DNA of 64,000 nt from SZUA-265 sp965651905. Its GTDB lineage: Bacteria; Myxococcota_A; Polyangia; Polyangiales; Polyangiaceae. The position numbers were made by a program, and so were the translations under genes. The stretch lies in the NCBI GenBank assembly GCA_965651905.1, contig CBFGUG010000019.1, positions 42,020 through 106,019 on the forward strand, read 5' to 3'. The notes under the pieces were generated by a model that saw only the letters and a program-made list of their open reading frames with translations, made no database searches and was not told the origin of the DNA. Numbering within the stretch: position 1 is the stretch's first letter; each line of letters begins with the position of its first letter. Below are positions 44,937-53,923 of the stretch, piece by piece.

Positions 44937-44996
44937 CCGCCGCTGACGACAGTAGGTTCCCGCGGCGGGTTCGCTGACTACACTCAGCGCAGCCAG
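44937..44996 (+). repeat. Dispersed hairpin element, copy A
   Basis: Stem CCGCCGC (44937-44943) pairs with GCGGCGG (44962-44968) across an 18-nt loop ending AGGTTCCC. The 3' tail is GTTCGCTGACTACACTC and then GCAGCC. It lies between the histidine kinase and katG. It shares loop length, loop end and tail with copies at 49481 and 59637, but its stem sequence differs on both sides while still pairing. Confidence 0.7.
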
Positions 44997-45104
44997 AGTC
45001 CCGAACGAGAGGTTCGGAACTCCGTGCGCGCGGGGGCCAGCTACGTCACTTGTCACGCCCCGACGCGGTCCCTAAGACAGAGCGAACGACGAGGAGCAAA
45101 CACG

Positions 45105-47282
45105 ATGACGACTGAAGCAAAATGTCCGTTTCATGCGGCCAGCCGCGGCACCCGCAATGCAGATTGGTGGCCCAAGCAACTCGACTTGGAGCTGCTGCAT
45201 CAACACTCCGAAAAGTCGGACCCGATGGGTAGCGACTTCGACTACGCCAAAGAGTTCGAGTCCCTCGATTACGCAGGCCTGAAACAAGACTTGGCGGCGC
45301 TGATGACCGATTCGCAGCCGTGGTGGCCCGCAGACTTCGGGCATTATGGACCATTGTTCATTCGCATGGCGTGGCACAGCGCGGGCACGTACCGCATCGG
45401 TGATGGTCGCGGTGGTGGGGGCAGGGGACAGCAACGTTTCGCGCCGCTCAACAGCTGGCCAGACAACGTCAATCTCGACAAGGCGCGGCGCCTGCTCTGG
45501 CCCATCAAACAAAAGTACGGTCGCAAGATCTCGTGGGCAGATCTGATGATCCTAGCGGGCAACGTCGCGCTGGAAACGATGGGTTTCAAGACCTTCGGCT
45601 TCGCCGGCGGTCGCCCCGACGTGTGGGAACCCGATCACGACGTGTATTGGGGCACGGAGACCACGTGGCTCGGCGGCGAGAAGCGCTATTCGGGCGAGCG
45701 CGAACTGGAAAACCCCCTTGCTGCGGTGCAAATGGGGCTCATCTACGTCAACCCCGAAGGACCCGACGGTAACCCAGATCCAGTAGCCGCAGCCAAAGAC
45801 ATCCGCGAGACCTTTGCCCGCATGGCGATGAACGACGAAGAAACGGTCGCATTGATCGCGGGGGGTCACACCTTCGGCAAGACCCATGGCGCGGCGGCTG
45901 CCAGTCACGTCGGGGCAGATCCCGAAGCGGGCACCCTCGACGCACAAGGCTTCGGCTGGAAGAGCAGTCACGCCTCGGGCGTGGCGGGTGATGCCATCAC
46001 CAGTGGTCTCGAGGTCACCTGGACCACGACTCCCACGCAGTGGAGCAACGACTTCTTCGAACACCTGTTCGGTTACGAATGGGAGCTGACCAAGAGTCCT
46101 GCGGGCGCGCACCAATGGACGCCCAAGGGCGGCGCGGGCGCAGGCACAGTGCCTCACGCGCACGATCCAGCGAAACGCATTGCGCCTGCCATGCTGACGA
46201 CGGATCTGTCGCTGCGCTTCGACCCCGAGTACGAAAAAATTTCGCGTCGCTTCTACGATAACCCCGCGGAGTTCGCCGACGCTTTCGCGCGCGCGTGGTT
46301 CAAGCTGACCCATCGCGACATGGGGCCGCGCTCCCGTTACCTCGGACCCGAGGTCCCCGGCGAGCAACTGCTGTGGCAAGATCCGATCCCCGCCGTCGAT
46401 CATCCTTTGGTGGACGACAGTGACGTCGAAGCACTCAAAGCCAAAGTGCTGGCTTCGGGACTCTCCATCGCTCAATTGGTGACCACGGCGTGGGCGTCGG
46501 CTTCCACCTTCCGCGGCTCCGACAAGCGCGGCGGCGCGGACGGCGCGCGCATCCGCCTCGCGCCCCAAAAAGACTGGGCCGTAAACCAACCCCAGCAGCT
46601 CGCCAGCGTCCTCAACACGCTGGAAGGCATCCAGCAGGCGTTCAACGCATCAGCGGCAGGCGGCAAGAAGATCTCGCTCGCGGATCTGATCGTGCTTGGA
46701 GGCTCTGCCGCCGTGGAGCAGGCCGCCAAAGCTGCGGGCTCGAAGGTAACGGTGCCGTTTTCGCCCGGGCGCATGGACGCCAGCGCCGAACAAACTGACG
46801 TCGCGTCGTTCGAGCCGCTCGAGCCCGTGGCCGACGGCTTTCGCAACTATCAGAAGGCGAAATACGCGGTTTCGTCGGAGACGTTGCTCGTCGATCGCGC
46901 CCAACAGCTCACGCTGACCGCGCCCGAAATGACTGTGCTCGTCGGCGGGCTGCGCGTGCTCGGGGCGAACGTCGGTCAGTCGAAACACGGCGTGTTCACG
47001 GAGCGCGAGGGAACTCTGAGCAACGACTTTTTCGTCAACCTGCTCGACATGAACACCGAGTGGAAGCCGACGTCCGCCGATCCCGACGTGTTCGAAGGGC
47101 GCGATCGCAAGTCGGGGCAAGCCAAGTGGACGGGCACGCGCGTCGATCTGGTGTTCGGCTCTCACTCACAGTTGCGCGCTGTCTCAGAGGTGTACGCCAG
47201 CTCTGACGCCGCACAGAAGTTCGCCAGCGACTTTGCCGCCGCCTGGACCAAGGTGATGAACCTCGACCGCTTCGATCTGTAG
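45105..47282 (+). CDS. katG: Catalase-peroxidase KatG
   Basis: A 725-residue bifunctional heme enzyme that removes hydrogen peroxide. Distal site: R87, W90 and H91 in FIRMAWHSAGTYR. Proximal His: H255 in IAGGHTFGKTHG. The residues of the Met-Tyr-Trp adduct needed for catalase activity are W90, Y214 (GLIYVNPEGP) and M240 (ETFARMAMND). The Ser equivalent to Mycobacterium S315 is in DAITSGLEVTWT. The C-terminal heme-less duplicate domain is present. The length is typical. The start is set by GAGGAG 11 nt upstream; the open frame back to 44841 is non-coding. It is divergent from the hybrid histidine kinase. Confidence 0.98.
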   Translation: MTTEAKCPFHAASRGTRNADWWPKQLDLELLHQHSEKSDPMGSDFDYAKEFESLDYAGLKQDLAALMTDSQPWWPADFGHYGPLFIRMAWHSAGTYRIGDGRGGGGRGQQRFAPLNSWPDNVNLDKARRLLWPIKQKYGRKISWADLMILAGNVALETMGFKTFGFAGGRPDVWEPDHDVYWGTETTWLGGEKRYSGERELENPLAAVQMGLIYVNPEGPDGNPDPVAAAKDIRETFARMAMNDEETVALIAGGHTFGKTHGAAAASHVGADPEAGTLDAQGFGWKSSHASGVAGDAITSGLEVTWTTTPTQWSNDFFEHLFGYEWELTKSPAGAHQWTPKGGAGAGTVPHAHDPAKRIAPAMLTTDLSLRFDPEYEKISRRFYDNPAEFADAFARAWFKLTHRDMGPRSRYLGPEVPGEQLLWQDPIPAVDHPLVDDSDVEALKAKVLASGLSIAQLVTTAWASASTFRGSDKRGGADGARIRLAPQKDWAVNQPQQLASVLNTLEGIQQAFNASAAGGKKISLADLIVLGGSAAVEQAAKAAGSKVTVPFSPGRMDASAEQTDVASFEPLEPVADGFRNYQKAKYAVSSETLLVDRAQQLTLTAPEMTVLVGGLRVLGANVGQSKHGVFTEREGTLSNDFFVNLLDMNTEWKPTSADPDVFEGRDRKSGQAKWTGTRVDLVFGSHSQLRAVSEVYASSDAAQKFASDFAAAWTKVMNLDRFDL

Positions 47283-47471
47283 AGCGCGCGCGGAGCTTCC
47301 TTCAGCGCGTGACCTCGACCGTCGCGTTCATCAGCGCGGGCTGCTTCAAATCAGAACGCCCGCCTGCGCTCGAACGCGACGGTCGCGCTGAGGTTCCGCT
47401 CTTGTCGGATCCCGAGCAAAAACCTCGACTAGCGCGCCGAAGACGCGGCGCGTGACACGTAAGATGGATCG

Positions 47472-47491
47472 CGGCTGCTCGGTTGCAGCCG
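47472..47491 (+). promoter_or_regulatory. Perfect hairpin in the leader of the 47504 gene
   Basis: CGGCTGC-TCGGTT-GCAGCCG has a 7-bp stem and a 6-nt loop. It ends 12 nt before the ATG at 47504, just upstream of the ribosome binding site TGGAGGA. It may modulate translation or end transcription from katG. Confidence 0.4.
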
Positions 47492-47503
47492 TGATGGAGG
47501 AAC

Positions 47504-49462
47504 ATGTCTTACCCAAGTCGATACTTGGCGTGCGGCCTCGTCGCGTTCGTCGGCGGCATAGCGTGCGTCGTCACCACAGACTCCGACGATGACGCGACGT
47601 CGTCGAACCCCGAAGCGGGCACGAGCGGCGATCGCGACGACCCAGCAGGCCCCAGCGATCGCGACGATTCCGAAGCGGGCGCCGCGGACGACGACGGACC
47701 AGCTTACGACACCGACGATGATCGTGAAGACGACGACGGCGAGACCGACGACGGCCCGTCGGATGACGGCGCCGCGGACGACGGCGACGACATGGACGAC
47801 GCGAGCGAAGACGACGCCCTCGCGGACGCAGGCACCGACGACTCTCCAGACGCTTCGACGAACGACGACTCGGCCAGCGACGATTCAGCGGGCGACGATG
47901 ACTCGGCGGGCGACGACAGCTCCGAACCCGACCCCACGTTCAACATCGTCGAGCCGCTGGCCGTCGGCACGGAGGGTGTGATCGTCGGCGGCGCTGCAGC
48001 CGGCAGCCTCATCCCCGGCAAGAGCTTCGCGATGGACGAAGGTTACCACGTGAGCTCCTTCGCCCGCTCCCGCGACGGCTCCGTCATCTGGTTCACCTTG
48101 TACGACGAGTTCGCCGAAGAAGGACTGTGGTGGCAGGTGTGGTCGATCGACGTCGACGGCGGTAACGCCCAGCGCAGCAGCCTGACGCTGCCAGAAAACT
48201 GGGGTTACCCCGGCGGGTTCGAGCTCGCCGTCAGCGAAGACGGTCACGCGGCGTTTCTGATCGTTCCCATCGGAGTGCCGGCCGCGGTGCAGCCCATCCG
48301 CGAGCTGCAAATCTTTCGCGCCAGCGAACGTGGCGGCGCGTTCACCCAAGTGGGCACTACCGAGGACGTCACCGAGTTCGATTCGCTGGGCCTCGCGCAG
48401 CCCGTATATCCGCGAGCCACCGCCGACGGCACGTCACTCATCGTCAATGGGGGCAGGGGGATCTGGAAGTTCTCACAGGGTGACGGCTGGCTGCCGTTCA
48501 AGATCGGTGACCAAAGCGAAGTCTACTTCGACGGCGAGGCGCCCACGGCCAGTCGTGCAATGGCGGGGCTCGATATCGACGCGGCGGGCGCCAAGTGGAT
48601 CACCAGCGTCGTATTCAGCGAGCCCGATACGATGTGGGCCGTGCTCACGGGCACGTCTATTCCCTTGACCACCATCGAAGAGATCCGCCCCGAACAAGCG
48701 CACACGCGCCTCGAACTCGACGATTCCGGCCAGACCGTGGCGTACACCTTTTACGGCGAGACCCTCGGCGACTCGACGAGCATCGTTGGGGAGCAGGGCG
48801 GCGTGCAACGCGTATTGACGGCAGACGTCGACGCCGTCAGCGACGTGGCGCTCTCGGGTGACGGGCAGTGGATCCACGCGGTGAACAAGCCGACCAGCTT
48901 CGAGACCACCCACACGAGCTTCTTCGAACGCGTCGAAGACGGCAGCGGCCGCATCAAAGCCCACAGCGAAGCCTTCGGCGGTAACGGCATCGAGGGCGGC
49001 CAGCTCGGCTTCGATGGCAGCAGTCTGGTCGCGCGCGTCAACGTCGGCGACTCGATCATCGGCACGTCGGGGCTGTGGTCGATGTTCAAAGGCGAGATGG
49101 GCCGCGACGGCTACCCCACGGTCGAACGCATTGCCTACCGCTTCGACGAAGAAGACAACCTGGTCGTGCGCGTCGACGCCGCCGCCAGCGACACCATCAC
49201 GGAAGTGTACGTCTTGCCGCTGTACGAACGTTACGTGGATCCCATCGTGCCGTTACCGTCGTCCGACGACAACCCCCTTTATCACGTACGGTTCGGCAGC
49301 GGCCTAGTCCCACTAGAAGACTCGCCCGACAGCTACGAATCCACACTCGACGTCAATCGCGAACTTCTAGACCAACGTTTCACGCTGCGCGCCGTGGTCG
49401 TCAGCGGCCCCAACGCAGGTGAGGGCAACAAGGCCGCCTTCGCCGACTTTGCCGTCGAGTGA
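47504..49462 (+). CDS. Lipoprotein with extreme Asp-rich linker and propeller-like domain
   Basis: A 652-residue protein. The signal YLACGLVAFVGGIAC ends in a lipobox with the Cys near residue 21. Residues 25-145 are a low-complexity Asp/Glu/Ser/Ala linker. The remaining 500 residues are beta-rich with repeated TolB-like strand patterns: SSFARSRDGSVIWFTLYDEF, FELAVSEDGHAAFLIVPIG, LELDDSGQTVAYTFYGE and VSDVALSGDGQWIHAVN. This suggests a six-bladed propeller, followed by a small beta domain. No enzymatic residues are evident. It is likely surface-exposed. GGAGGA before the ATG supports the start. Confidence 0.8.
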   Translation: MSYPSRYLACGLVAFVGGIACVVTTDSDDDATSSNPEAGTSGDRDDPAGPSDRDDSEAGAADDDGPAYDTDDDREDDDGETDDGPSDDGAADDGDDMDDASEDDALADAGTDDSPDASTNDDSASDDSAGDDDSAGDDSSEPDPTFNIVEPLAVGTEGVIVGGAAAGSLIPGKSFAMDEGYHVSSFARSRDGSVIWFTLYDEFAEEGLWWQVWSIDVDGGNAQRSSLTLPENWGYPGGFELAVSEDGHAAFLIVPIGVPAAVQPIRELQIFRASERGGAFTQVGTTEDVTEFDSLGLAQPVYPRATADGTSLIVNGGRGIWKFSQGDGWLPFKIGDQSEVYFDGEAPTASRAMAGLDIDAAGAKWITSVVFSEPDTMWAVLTGTSIPLTTIEEIRPEQAHTRLELDDSGQTVAYTFYGETLGDSTSIVGEQGGVQRVLTADVDAVSDVALSGDGQWIHAVNKPTSFETTHTSFFERVEDGSGRIKAHSEAFGGNGIEGGQLGFDGSSLVARVNVGDSIIGTSGLWSMFKGEMGRDGYPTVERIAYRFDEEDNLVVRVDAAASDTITEVYVLPLYERYVDPIVPLPSSDDNPLYHVRFGSGLVPLEDSPDSYESTLDVNRELLDQRFTLRAVVVSGPNAGEGNKAAFADFAVE

Positions 49463-49480
49463 ACTGCACTGTGTGAACAA

Positions 49481-49538
49481 GCGGGGCAACCGTCTCTAGG
49501 TCCCCGCCCCGCGTTCGCTGACTCCACTCCCTGCAGCT
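49481..49538 (+). repeat. Dispersed hairpin element, copy B
   Basis: Stem GCGGGGC (49481-49487) pairs with GCCCCGC (49506-49512) across an 18-nt loop ending AGGTCCCC. The tail GTTCGCTGACTCCACTCC and CTGCAGC follow. It starts 18 bp after the stop of the 47504 lipoprotein gene, so it could act as its terminator. It is about 87% identical to copy C at 59637 over roughly 60 bp. Confidence 0.75.
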
Positions 49539-49570
49539 CCAACTACTGCAGCTCCAACTACTGCAGCCCC
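49531..49570. repeat. 15-bp tandem repeat (CTGCAGCTCCAACTA) x2.7
   Basis: Two identical 15-bp units and a partial third extend the 3' end of hairpin element copy B. The CTGCAGCTYC core is shared with the 15-bp repeats at 42945. Confidence 0.85.
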
Positions 49571-49581
49571 ACTCGCGCGTT

Positions 49582-50343
49582 TCACAAGAGCTTCACGGTT
49601 TCCGCAACGCCGGGGTAACCCAGGAAGTACCACCACCACCAGCCCAGCATCATCACGCCGTGGCCGATGAGAATGCCTACGTGGCTCCACATCTCCACGC
49701 GGTCGGACTGCTGCTTGACGTAGCGGCGCCAGTGAAACGCCTCGTCCACCAAGCTGTACACGAACGACAGGACCGTGAGCACCATCGCCGGGATCCACGA
49801 AAGGCCCGGATGTGAATAGGCCGCGCAGAGCAGCACGCAGCTACCGATCCCGCACAGAATGGTGATGCCGTGCACGAGGCCTTCAGCGCCCTGGATCTCT
49901 TGCTTGTAGATCGTGCGATGCCCGATCGTGTCGATGGCGATGCTCGTCGTGAACAGCATTGCGCCCAGCGGCACCAGCCAGGCTTCGCCCGGGTAACTCA
50001 CGCCCGCAAAGTGTCCGACCAGCAAGAAGCCTCCCGTCGAGAGCACGAGCCCGAGCATCAGCCCAACCCAGGCGACGTAGATGATCCAATCTTGCCGCTC
50101 GAACTCTTTCACGCGGCCGACGTAGATCGCCACGTCCTCGACGAACGAACGACGGGGCGTCGCCTCACCCTGCGAAGGCCCATCGCCTCGAGCGGGCACA
50201 GCGCTCTGCGACGGCACAGCGCTCTGCGATGGCACAGCGCTCTGCGACGGCAAAGCGCTCTGCGACGGCACAGCGCCCTGCGTCGGACTTTGCGCCGACG
50301 AGAATACCATCGCGGACTCACGCGAGAATGATGGCTGGGCCAA
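49582..50343 (-). CDS. Multi-pass membrane protein of unknown function, last gene of crt operon
   Basis: A 253-residue protein. Residues 15-60 contain five SQSAVP-type hexapeptide repeats. From residue 85 on there are about five membrane helices, including IIYVAWVGLMLGLVLSTGGFLL and GITILCGIGSCVLLCAAY. Conserved-looking polar residues lie near the helices: IGHRTIYKQE, GAEGLVHG, DEAFHWRRY and EMWSHVGILIGHG, giving at least seven His. The CrtZ His-box spacing (HxxHH) is absent. The start is a TTG at 50343, chosen because AGGAGG lies 6 nt upstream inside crtB; the two genes overlap by 26 bp. I do not recognise the family. Its position suggests a role in carotenoid modification or handling. Confidence 0.75.
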   Translation of the reverse strand: MAQPSFSRESAMVFSSAQSPTQGAVPSQSALPSQSAVPSQSAVPSQSAVPARGDGPSQGEATPRRSFVEDVAIYVGRVKEFERQDWIIYVAWVGLMLGLVLSTGGFLLVGHFAGVSYPGEAWLVPLGAMLFTTSIAIDTIGHRTIYKQEIQGAEGLVHGITILCGIGSCVLLCAAYSHPGLSWIPAMVLTVLSFVYSLVDEAFHWRRYVKQQSDRVEMWSHVGILIGHGVMMLGWWWWYFLGYPGVAETVKLL

Positions 50344-51367
50344 AGGGAACCTCCTGCAAATGGGTTGTCTGCTGCGAGTGCGAGAGACTGCGGCGCTGGA
50401 CCAGGGTGCGCAGCGTCGCAGCCGCGCACAGTAGCAGCTTCTTGCGCGTGGGCACGACCGCCCGCGGCGCGGTCACGTCGTAACCGCCGCGCGCAATCTC
50501 GTCGCCGATCGCCGAGTACACGGCGCTAGCCGCCCTCACCGACAGCTCGCAGCGCGGGCTGAGATACCCGAGCCCCCGGTTGCCGGACTCGTAATAGCGA
50601 TCGGCCACGGCGAGCAGTTCACGCAAGGCGCGCGCGCAGCCTTCGCGCGCGCCTTCGGGGAACGGCAAGTGCAACAGCGTCGGCAGATGGCCGAGATGGT
50701 GACGCTCGAGCAGCTCCGCGGGCAAGTACAGGCGCCCGCGGTGCCAATCTTCGCGCACGTCGCGGGCGATGTTGGTGAGCTGCATCGCGACGCCGAGGTG
50801 CGCGGCGTGGGGCAACGCGGCCGCGTCGCGTACGCCCATCACGTGGCACATCATCAGGCCCACGGTGGAGGCGACGCGGTAACAGTAACGCAGAAGATCC
50901 GACCACGTTTCGTACTCGAAGCCGCTGGCGTCCATTTGCATGCCTGCGAGTAGTTCTGTCGGGTAGTGTTTCGGAATGTTCGCTTCGAACACCACATGCT
51001 GAAACGCTGCGAGTACGGGGTCGCTCAGCTGGTGACCTGCGTAAACTAGCTCGAGCTCCTTCCGCAGCCGCTGGAGCGCCAATCGCTGCTCGTCCCCTTC
51101 AGCGTCGTCGATGGCGTCGTCCGCCCGACGACACCAGGCGTAGACGATCGACGCCGGATCACGCAGCGGCTCAGGCAACAGCTTGGACGCCATCGCAAAG
51201 CTCTTGCTGTGGTGGGCGATACTCGCCCGGCACTGCTCGACCGCGTTCGTCTCACGCGGGAGCGCGACGAGCGAGTGGCCTGAGGCCAATGCTGCCGAAC
51301 CGACAGGCGCCGAAGCTAAAGGTCTCGACCCCAGTTCCCCTCGGTACTTCGGCGCGCTAGACGACAT
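50318..51367 (-). CDS. crtB: Phytoene synthase CrtB
   Basis: A 349-residue enzyme that condenses two geranylgeranyl diphosphates to phytoene. From the ATG at 51367: SIAHHSKSFAMASKLLP, the first Asp motif RRADDAIDD, YCYRVASTVGLMM and the second Asp motif LTNIARDVREDWHRGRLYLP are all diagnostic. The ATG overlaps the crtI stop (TGATG at 51365-51369). Upstream in-frame codons to 51523 overlap crtI and are rejected. The last residues overlap the next gene by 26 bp and contain its ribosome binding site. Confidence 0.96.
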   Translation of the reverse strand: MSSSAPKYRGELGSRPLASAPVGSAALASGHSLVALPRETNAVEQCRASIAHHSKSFAMASKLLPEPLRDPASIVYAWCRRADDAIDDAEGDEQRLALQRLRKELELVYAGHQLSDPVLAAFQHVVFEANIPKHYPTELLAGMQMDASGFEYETWSDLLRYCYRVASTVGLMMCHVMGVRDAAALPHAAHLGVAMQLTNIARDVREDWHRGRLYLPAELLERHHLGHLPTLLHLPFPEGAREGCARALRELLAVADRYYESGNRGLGYLSPRCELSVRAASAVYSAIGDEIARGGYDVTAPRAVVPTRKKLLLCAAATLRTLVQRRSLSHSQQTTHLQEVPFGPAIILA

Positions 51368-52893
51368 CACGCCGCGTGCTCCGCGGCTGTTTGTTCGAGG
51401 ATCAGCGAGACCGTGGCCTTGGCGGAGTTGATCACCCCTGGCAATCCCGCGCCCGGGTGCGTGCCCGCGCCCACGATGTACAGCCCGGGGATCTTCGGGT
51501 CTTTGTTGTGTGGCCGGAACCAAGCGCTCTGCGTGAGCTTGGGCGCGACGGAAAATGCCGAACCTTGGTAAGCGTAAAGGTCGCGCTTGAAGTGTTCGGG
51601 CGTGATGAAGTGGGAGGTCGCTAGATTCTGACGCAGCCCGGGGAGCACGCGCTTCTCGAGCGCTTCGAAGATGCGTTCGGCGTACTTCGGGCCTACTTCG
51701 TTCCAGTTGATGTTCGCCTTGCCCAGGTGAGGCACGGGGCTGAGCACGTAGAACGCGCTCTTGCCCTCGGGTGCCATGCTCGGATCAGTGACCGTCGGCG
51801 CGTGCAGGTACAGACTGAAGTCTTCGGCGAGTTCGGGTCCTTCGAAGATGTCATCGAGCAACTCGCGATAGCGCGGGCCGAACAACACCGTGTGGTGCGC
51901 CACGTCGTCGTAAACGACGTTCGTGCCGAAGTAGAGCACGAACAAACCCATGCTCCACTCCAGCCGCTCGAGCTTGCGCGCCATCTGCTGCGCGGCGGGG
52001 TTCGTCTCGTACAATTTGGCGTACGTGTGGTGCAGATCAGCGTTGGAGACGACCATCGAAAACTGCTCTACGCCGTGACGGCTGGTTATCTCGTGTACGG
52101 CGCGTCCGTCATGCTGCCGCAACTCGATGTACTCTGCTGGCGCGGATAGGCGTAACTCGCCGCCCAGCTCTTCGAACAGCCGAACCAGCGCTGCGACCAA
52201 CGCCCCCGTTCCGCCGCGAGGGAAGAACACGCCCCAGTTGCGCTCCAGGTAGTGGATGAGCGTGTAGATCGCGCTGGTGTCGAAAGGGTTACCGCCCACG
52301 AGCAGCGAATGAAAACTGAATGCTTGACGCAGGTGTTCGTCTTCCACGAAACGTGCGACCGTCGAATACACCGAGCGGTCTGCGCGCAGCCGCGCGAGAT
52401 CGGGCGCCACCTTGACCATGTCGAAGAAGCGCAGAAAGGGCGTGGCCGCCAGCTCTTCGTAACCCTTTTGGAACACGCGCTTCGAATAGTCGACGAAACG
52501 CTGATACCCTTGCACGTCGCGTGGGTTCTTGGCCGCGATCTGTGCGAGCATCTTCTCGCTGTCGTTGTCGTAGTCGAACTGATCGCCATCGTCCCACAGC
52601 AAGCGGTAAAACGGCGTAACCGGCAGCATCTCGACGTAGTCGTTCATGCGGCGCGACGACACCTCGAACAGCTCCTCGATGCAGTGCGGGGCGGTGATCA
52701 CCGTGGGGCCGCCGTCGAACGAAAACCCGTCTTTCTCGTAGACGTAGGCGCGCCCGCCCGGCTTGTCGCGCGCTTCGAACACCACGCACGAGTAGCCCGC
52801 AGCTTGCAAGCGAATCGCCGCGGCCAAACCTCCAAAACCGCTGCCGATGACGGCGACGCGCCGACCTGCTCCGTTCGTTGGGACTTCAGCCAT
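51367..52893 (-). CDS. crtI: Phytoene desaturase CrtI
   Basis: A 508-residue FAD-dependent desaturase. The N-terminal dinucleotide motif AVIGSGFGGLAAAIRLQAAG is followed by FEARDKPGGRAYVYEKDGF and SFDGGPTVIT. The C-terminal CrtI signature reads IPGLYIVGAGTHPGAGLPGV. Bacterial CrtI usually introduces four double bonds to make lycopene from phytoene, which fits the presence of a lycopene cyclase gene. It acts at the membrane. The ATG at 52893 overlaps the crtE stop by 8 bp (ATGGCTGA). Confidence 0.96.
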   Translation of the reverse strand: MAEVPTNGAGRRVAVIGSGFGGLAAAIRLQAAGYSCVVFEARDKPGGRAYVYEKDGFSFDGGPTVITAPHCIEELFEVSSRRMNDYVEMLPVTPFYRLLWDDGDQFDYDNDSEKMLAQIAAKNPRDVQGYQRFVDYSKRVFQKGYEELAATPFLRFFDMVKVAPDLARLRADRSVYSTVARFVEDEHLRQAFSFHSLLVGGNPFDTSAIYTLIHYLERNWGVFFPRGGTGALVAALVRLFEELGGELRLSAPAEYIELRQHDGRAVHEITSRHGVEQFSMVVSNADLHHTYAKLYETNPAAQQMARKLERLEWSMGLFVLYFGTNVVYDDVAHHTVLFGPRYRELLDDIFEGPELAEDFSLYLHAPTVTDPSMAPEGKSAFYVLSPVPHLGKANINWNEVGPKYAERIFEALEKRVLPGLRQNLATSHFITPEHFKRDLYAYQGSAFSVAPKLTQSAWFRPHNKDPKIPGLYIVGAGTHPGAGLPGVINSAKATVSLILEQTAAEHAA

Positions 52894-53923
52894 AACTCTT
52901 CTCCAAGCGCGCGATTTCCGCTTCGATCTTGCCCAGCGCTTCACACGCTCCGAAACACGCGCGCAGGTCCGCAAACGCGTCGTTCACGTATCGCCGCACC
53001 CGGACGCGGCCCGAACCCGAGAGCGCGCGACGCATGGCCGTACACAACACTTCGGGGTGTAAGTCCCGCGCACTCACCTGCGCGGCCATCCCCCGCAGTT
53101 GATCGTATGCGCTAGCGTCGAGCTCCGTGGCGAGCCAAGCCCACGGCCAGGTCGGCCTGCCCCAGAGCAGATCTTCGTGACCCTTGAGCGCGCGTTTCTC
53201 GCTCACCAGCCCGCCCAGATCGTCCAGCATCTGCAGCGCGATCCCCAAACGACAACCGAAGCGAGCGAGACGTTCGACCACTTCCGGCCGCGCGCCTGCA
53301 CCGACAGCGCCCAACGCGGCGGACAGTTCCATGAGCGACCCCGTCTTCAGCTTGGTCGACGCGGCCACCACGCTGGCGACCTGATCTTGCGACAGGTCTT
53401 GCATGCGCGCGGTCAAGTCGAGTCCCTGGCCGTGGTGGCAGGCGACCAGCGTACGGCTCATCCAACGGTACAGTGCAAGTTCCACTTCATCGCCCAGTTC
53501 GAGCTTTTCGACCAGTGAGAACGCCCAGAAGTACATCCAATTGCCCGCGTTCAGTGCGACGGGGATTCCGTGTTCCAGGTGAAGTGCGGGCCTACCGCGA
53601 CGCGTCGGCGATTGGTCTTGAATGTCGTCTACGATGAGCGAGCCCGCGTGCAAGATCTCCACGATCGACTGCAGCACGGAAGGACACGCACCCTGGCCGC
53701 CCGCCAGCGCGTAACTGGTGGCGACCAACGCCGCGCGAAACTCCTTACCGGGCCGCTCCACGAATTCCGAAAGCGGTCGGTACAGCGCCTTGCCCCAACT
53801 CGCTTCGTCGAGCTGGGGTAGCTCGGGGCCGAGTAACTCACGCAGCTGACGTTCGCTGAAGTGCGAGTCGAGCAGCGCGCCGATGGCGCTTCTTGGGGGG
53901 AGGGCTAGTGCGGGATCGTTCAT
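52886..53923 (-). CDS. crtE: Geranylgeranyl diphosphate synthase CrtE
   Basis: A 345-residue polyprenyl synthase. The first Asp-rich motif is LIVDDIQDQSPTRRGRPALH. A YALAGGQGACPS segment corresponds to the usual GGKR-type region but lacks the usual KR, and the second Asp-rich region reads LQMLDDLGGL, with DDLGG in place of the common DDxxD. These are deviations worth noting; the operon context still supports GGPP synthesis. A TGSLMELSAALGAV helix is present as in other CrtE proteins. Start ATG 53923 overlaps the crtY stop (TAATG). The predicted product feeds crtB. Confidence 0.9.
   Translation of the reverse strand: MNDPALALPPRSAIGALLDSHFSERQLRELLGPELPQLDEASWGKALYRPLSEFVERPGKEFRAALVATSYALAGGQGACPSVLQSIVEILHAGSLIVDDIQDQSPTRRGRPALHLEHGIPVALNAGNWMYFWAFSLVEKLELGDEVELALYRWMSRTLVACHHGQGLDLTARMQDLSQDQVASVVAASTKLKTGSLMELSAALGAVGAGARPEVVERLARFGCRLGIALQMLDDLGGLVSEKRALKGHEDLLWGRPTWPWAWLATELDASAYDQLRGMAAQVSARDLHPEVLCTAMRRALSGSGRVRVRRYVNDAFADLRACFGACEALGKIEAEIARLEKSYG

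Noticed and set aside
45552..46589. 345-residue open frame antisense to katG
   Set aside because: The katG translation is unambiguous over this whole stretch; the frame is a high-GC shadow.
47302..47505. 67-residue minus-strand frame between katG and the 47504 gene
   Set aside because: No ribosome binding site or motif, and it overlaps the leader of the 47504 gene.
47589..47981. Thr/Arg-rich open frame on the plus strand
   Set aside because: It is the shifted frame of the Asp-rich linker in the 47504 lipoprotein.
52252..53115. 287-residue open frame on the plus strand
   Set aside because: Antisense to crtI and crtE and without any recognisable motif.
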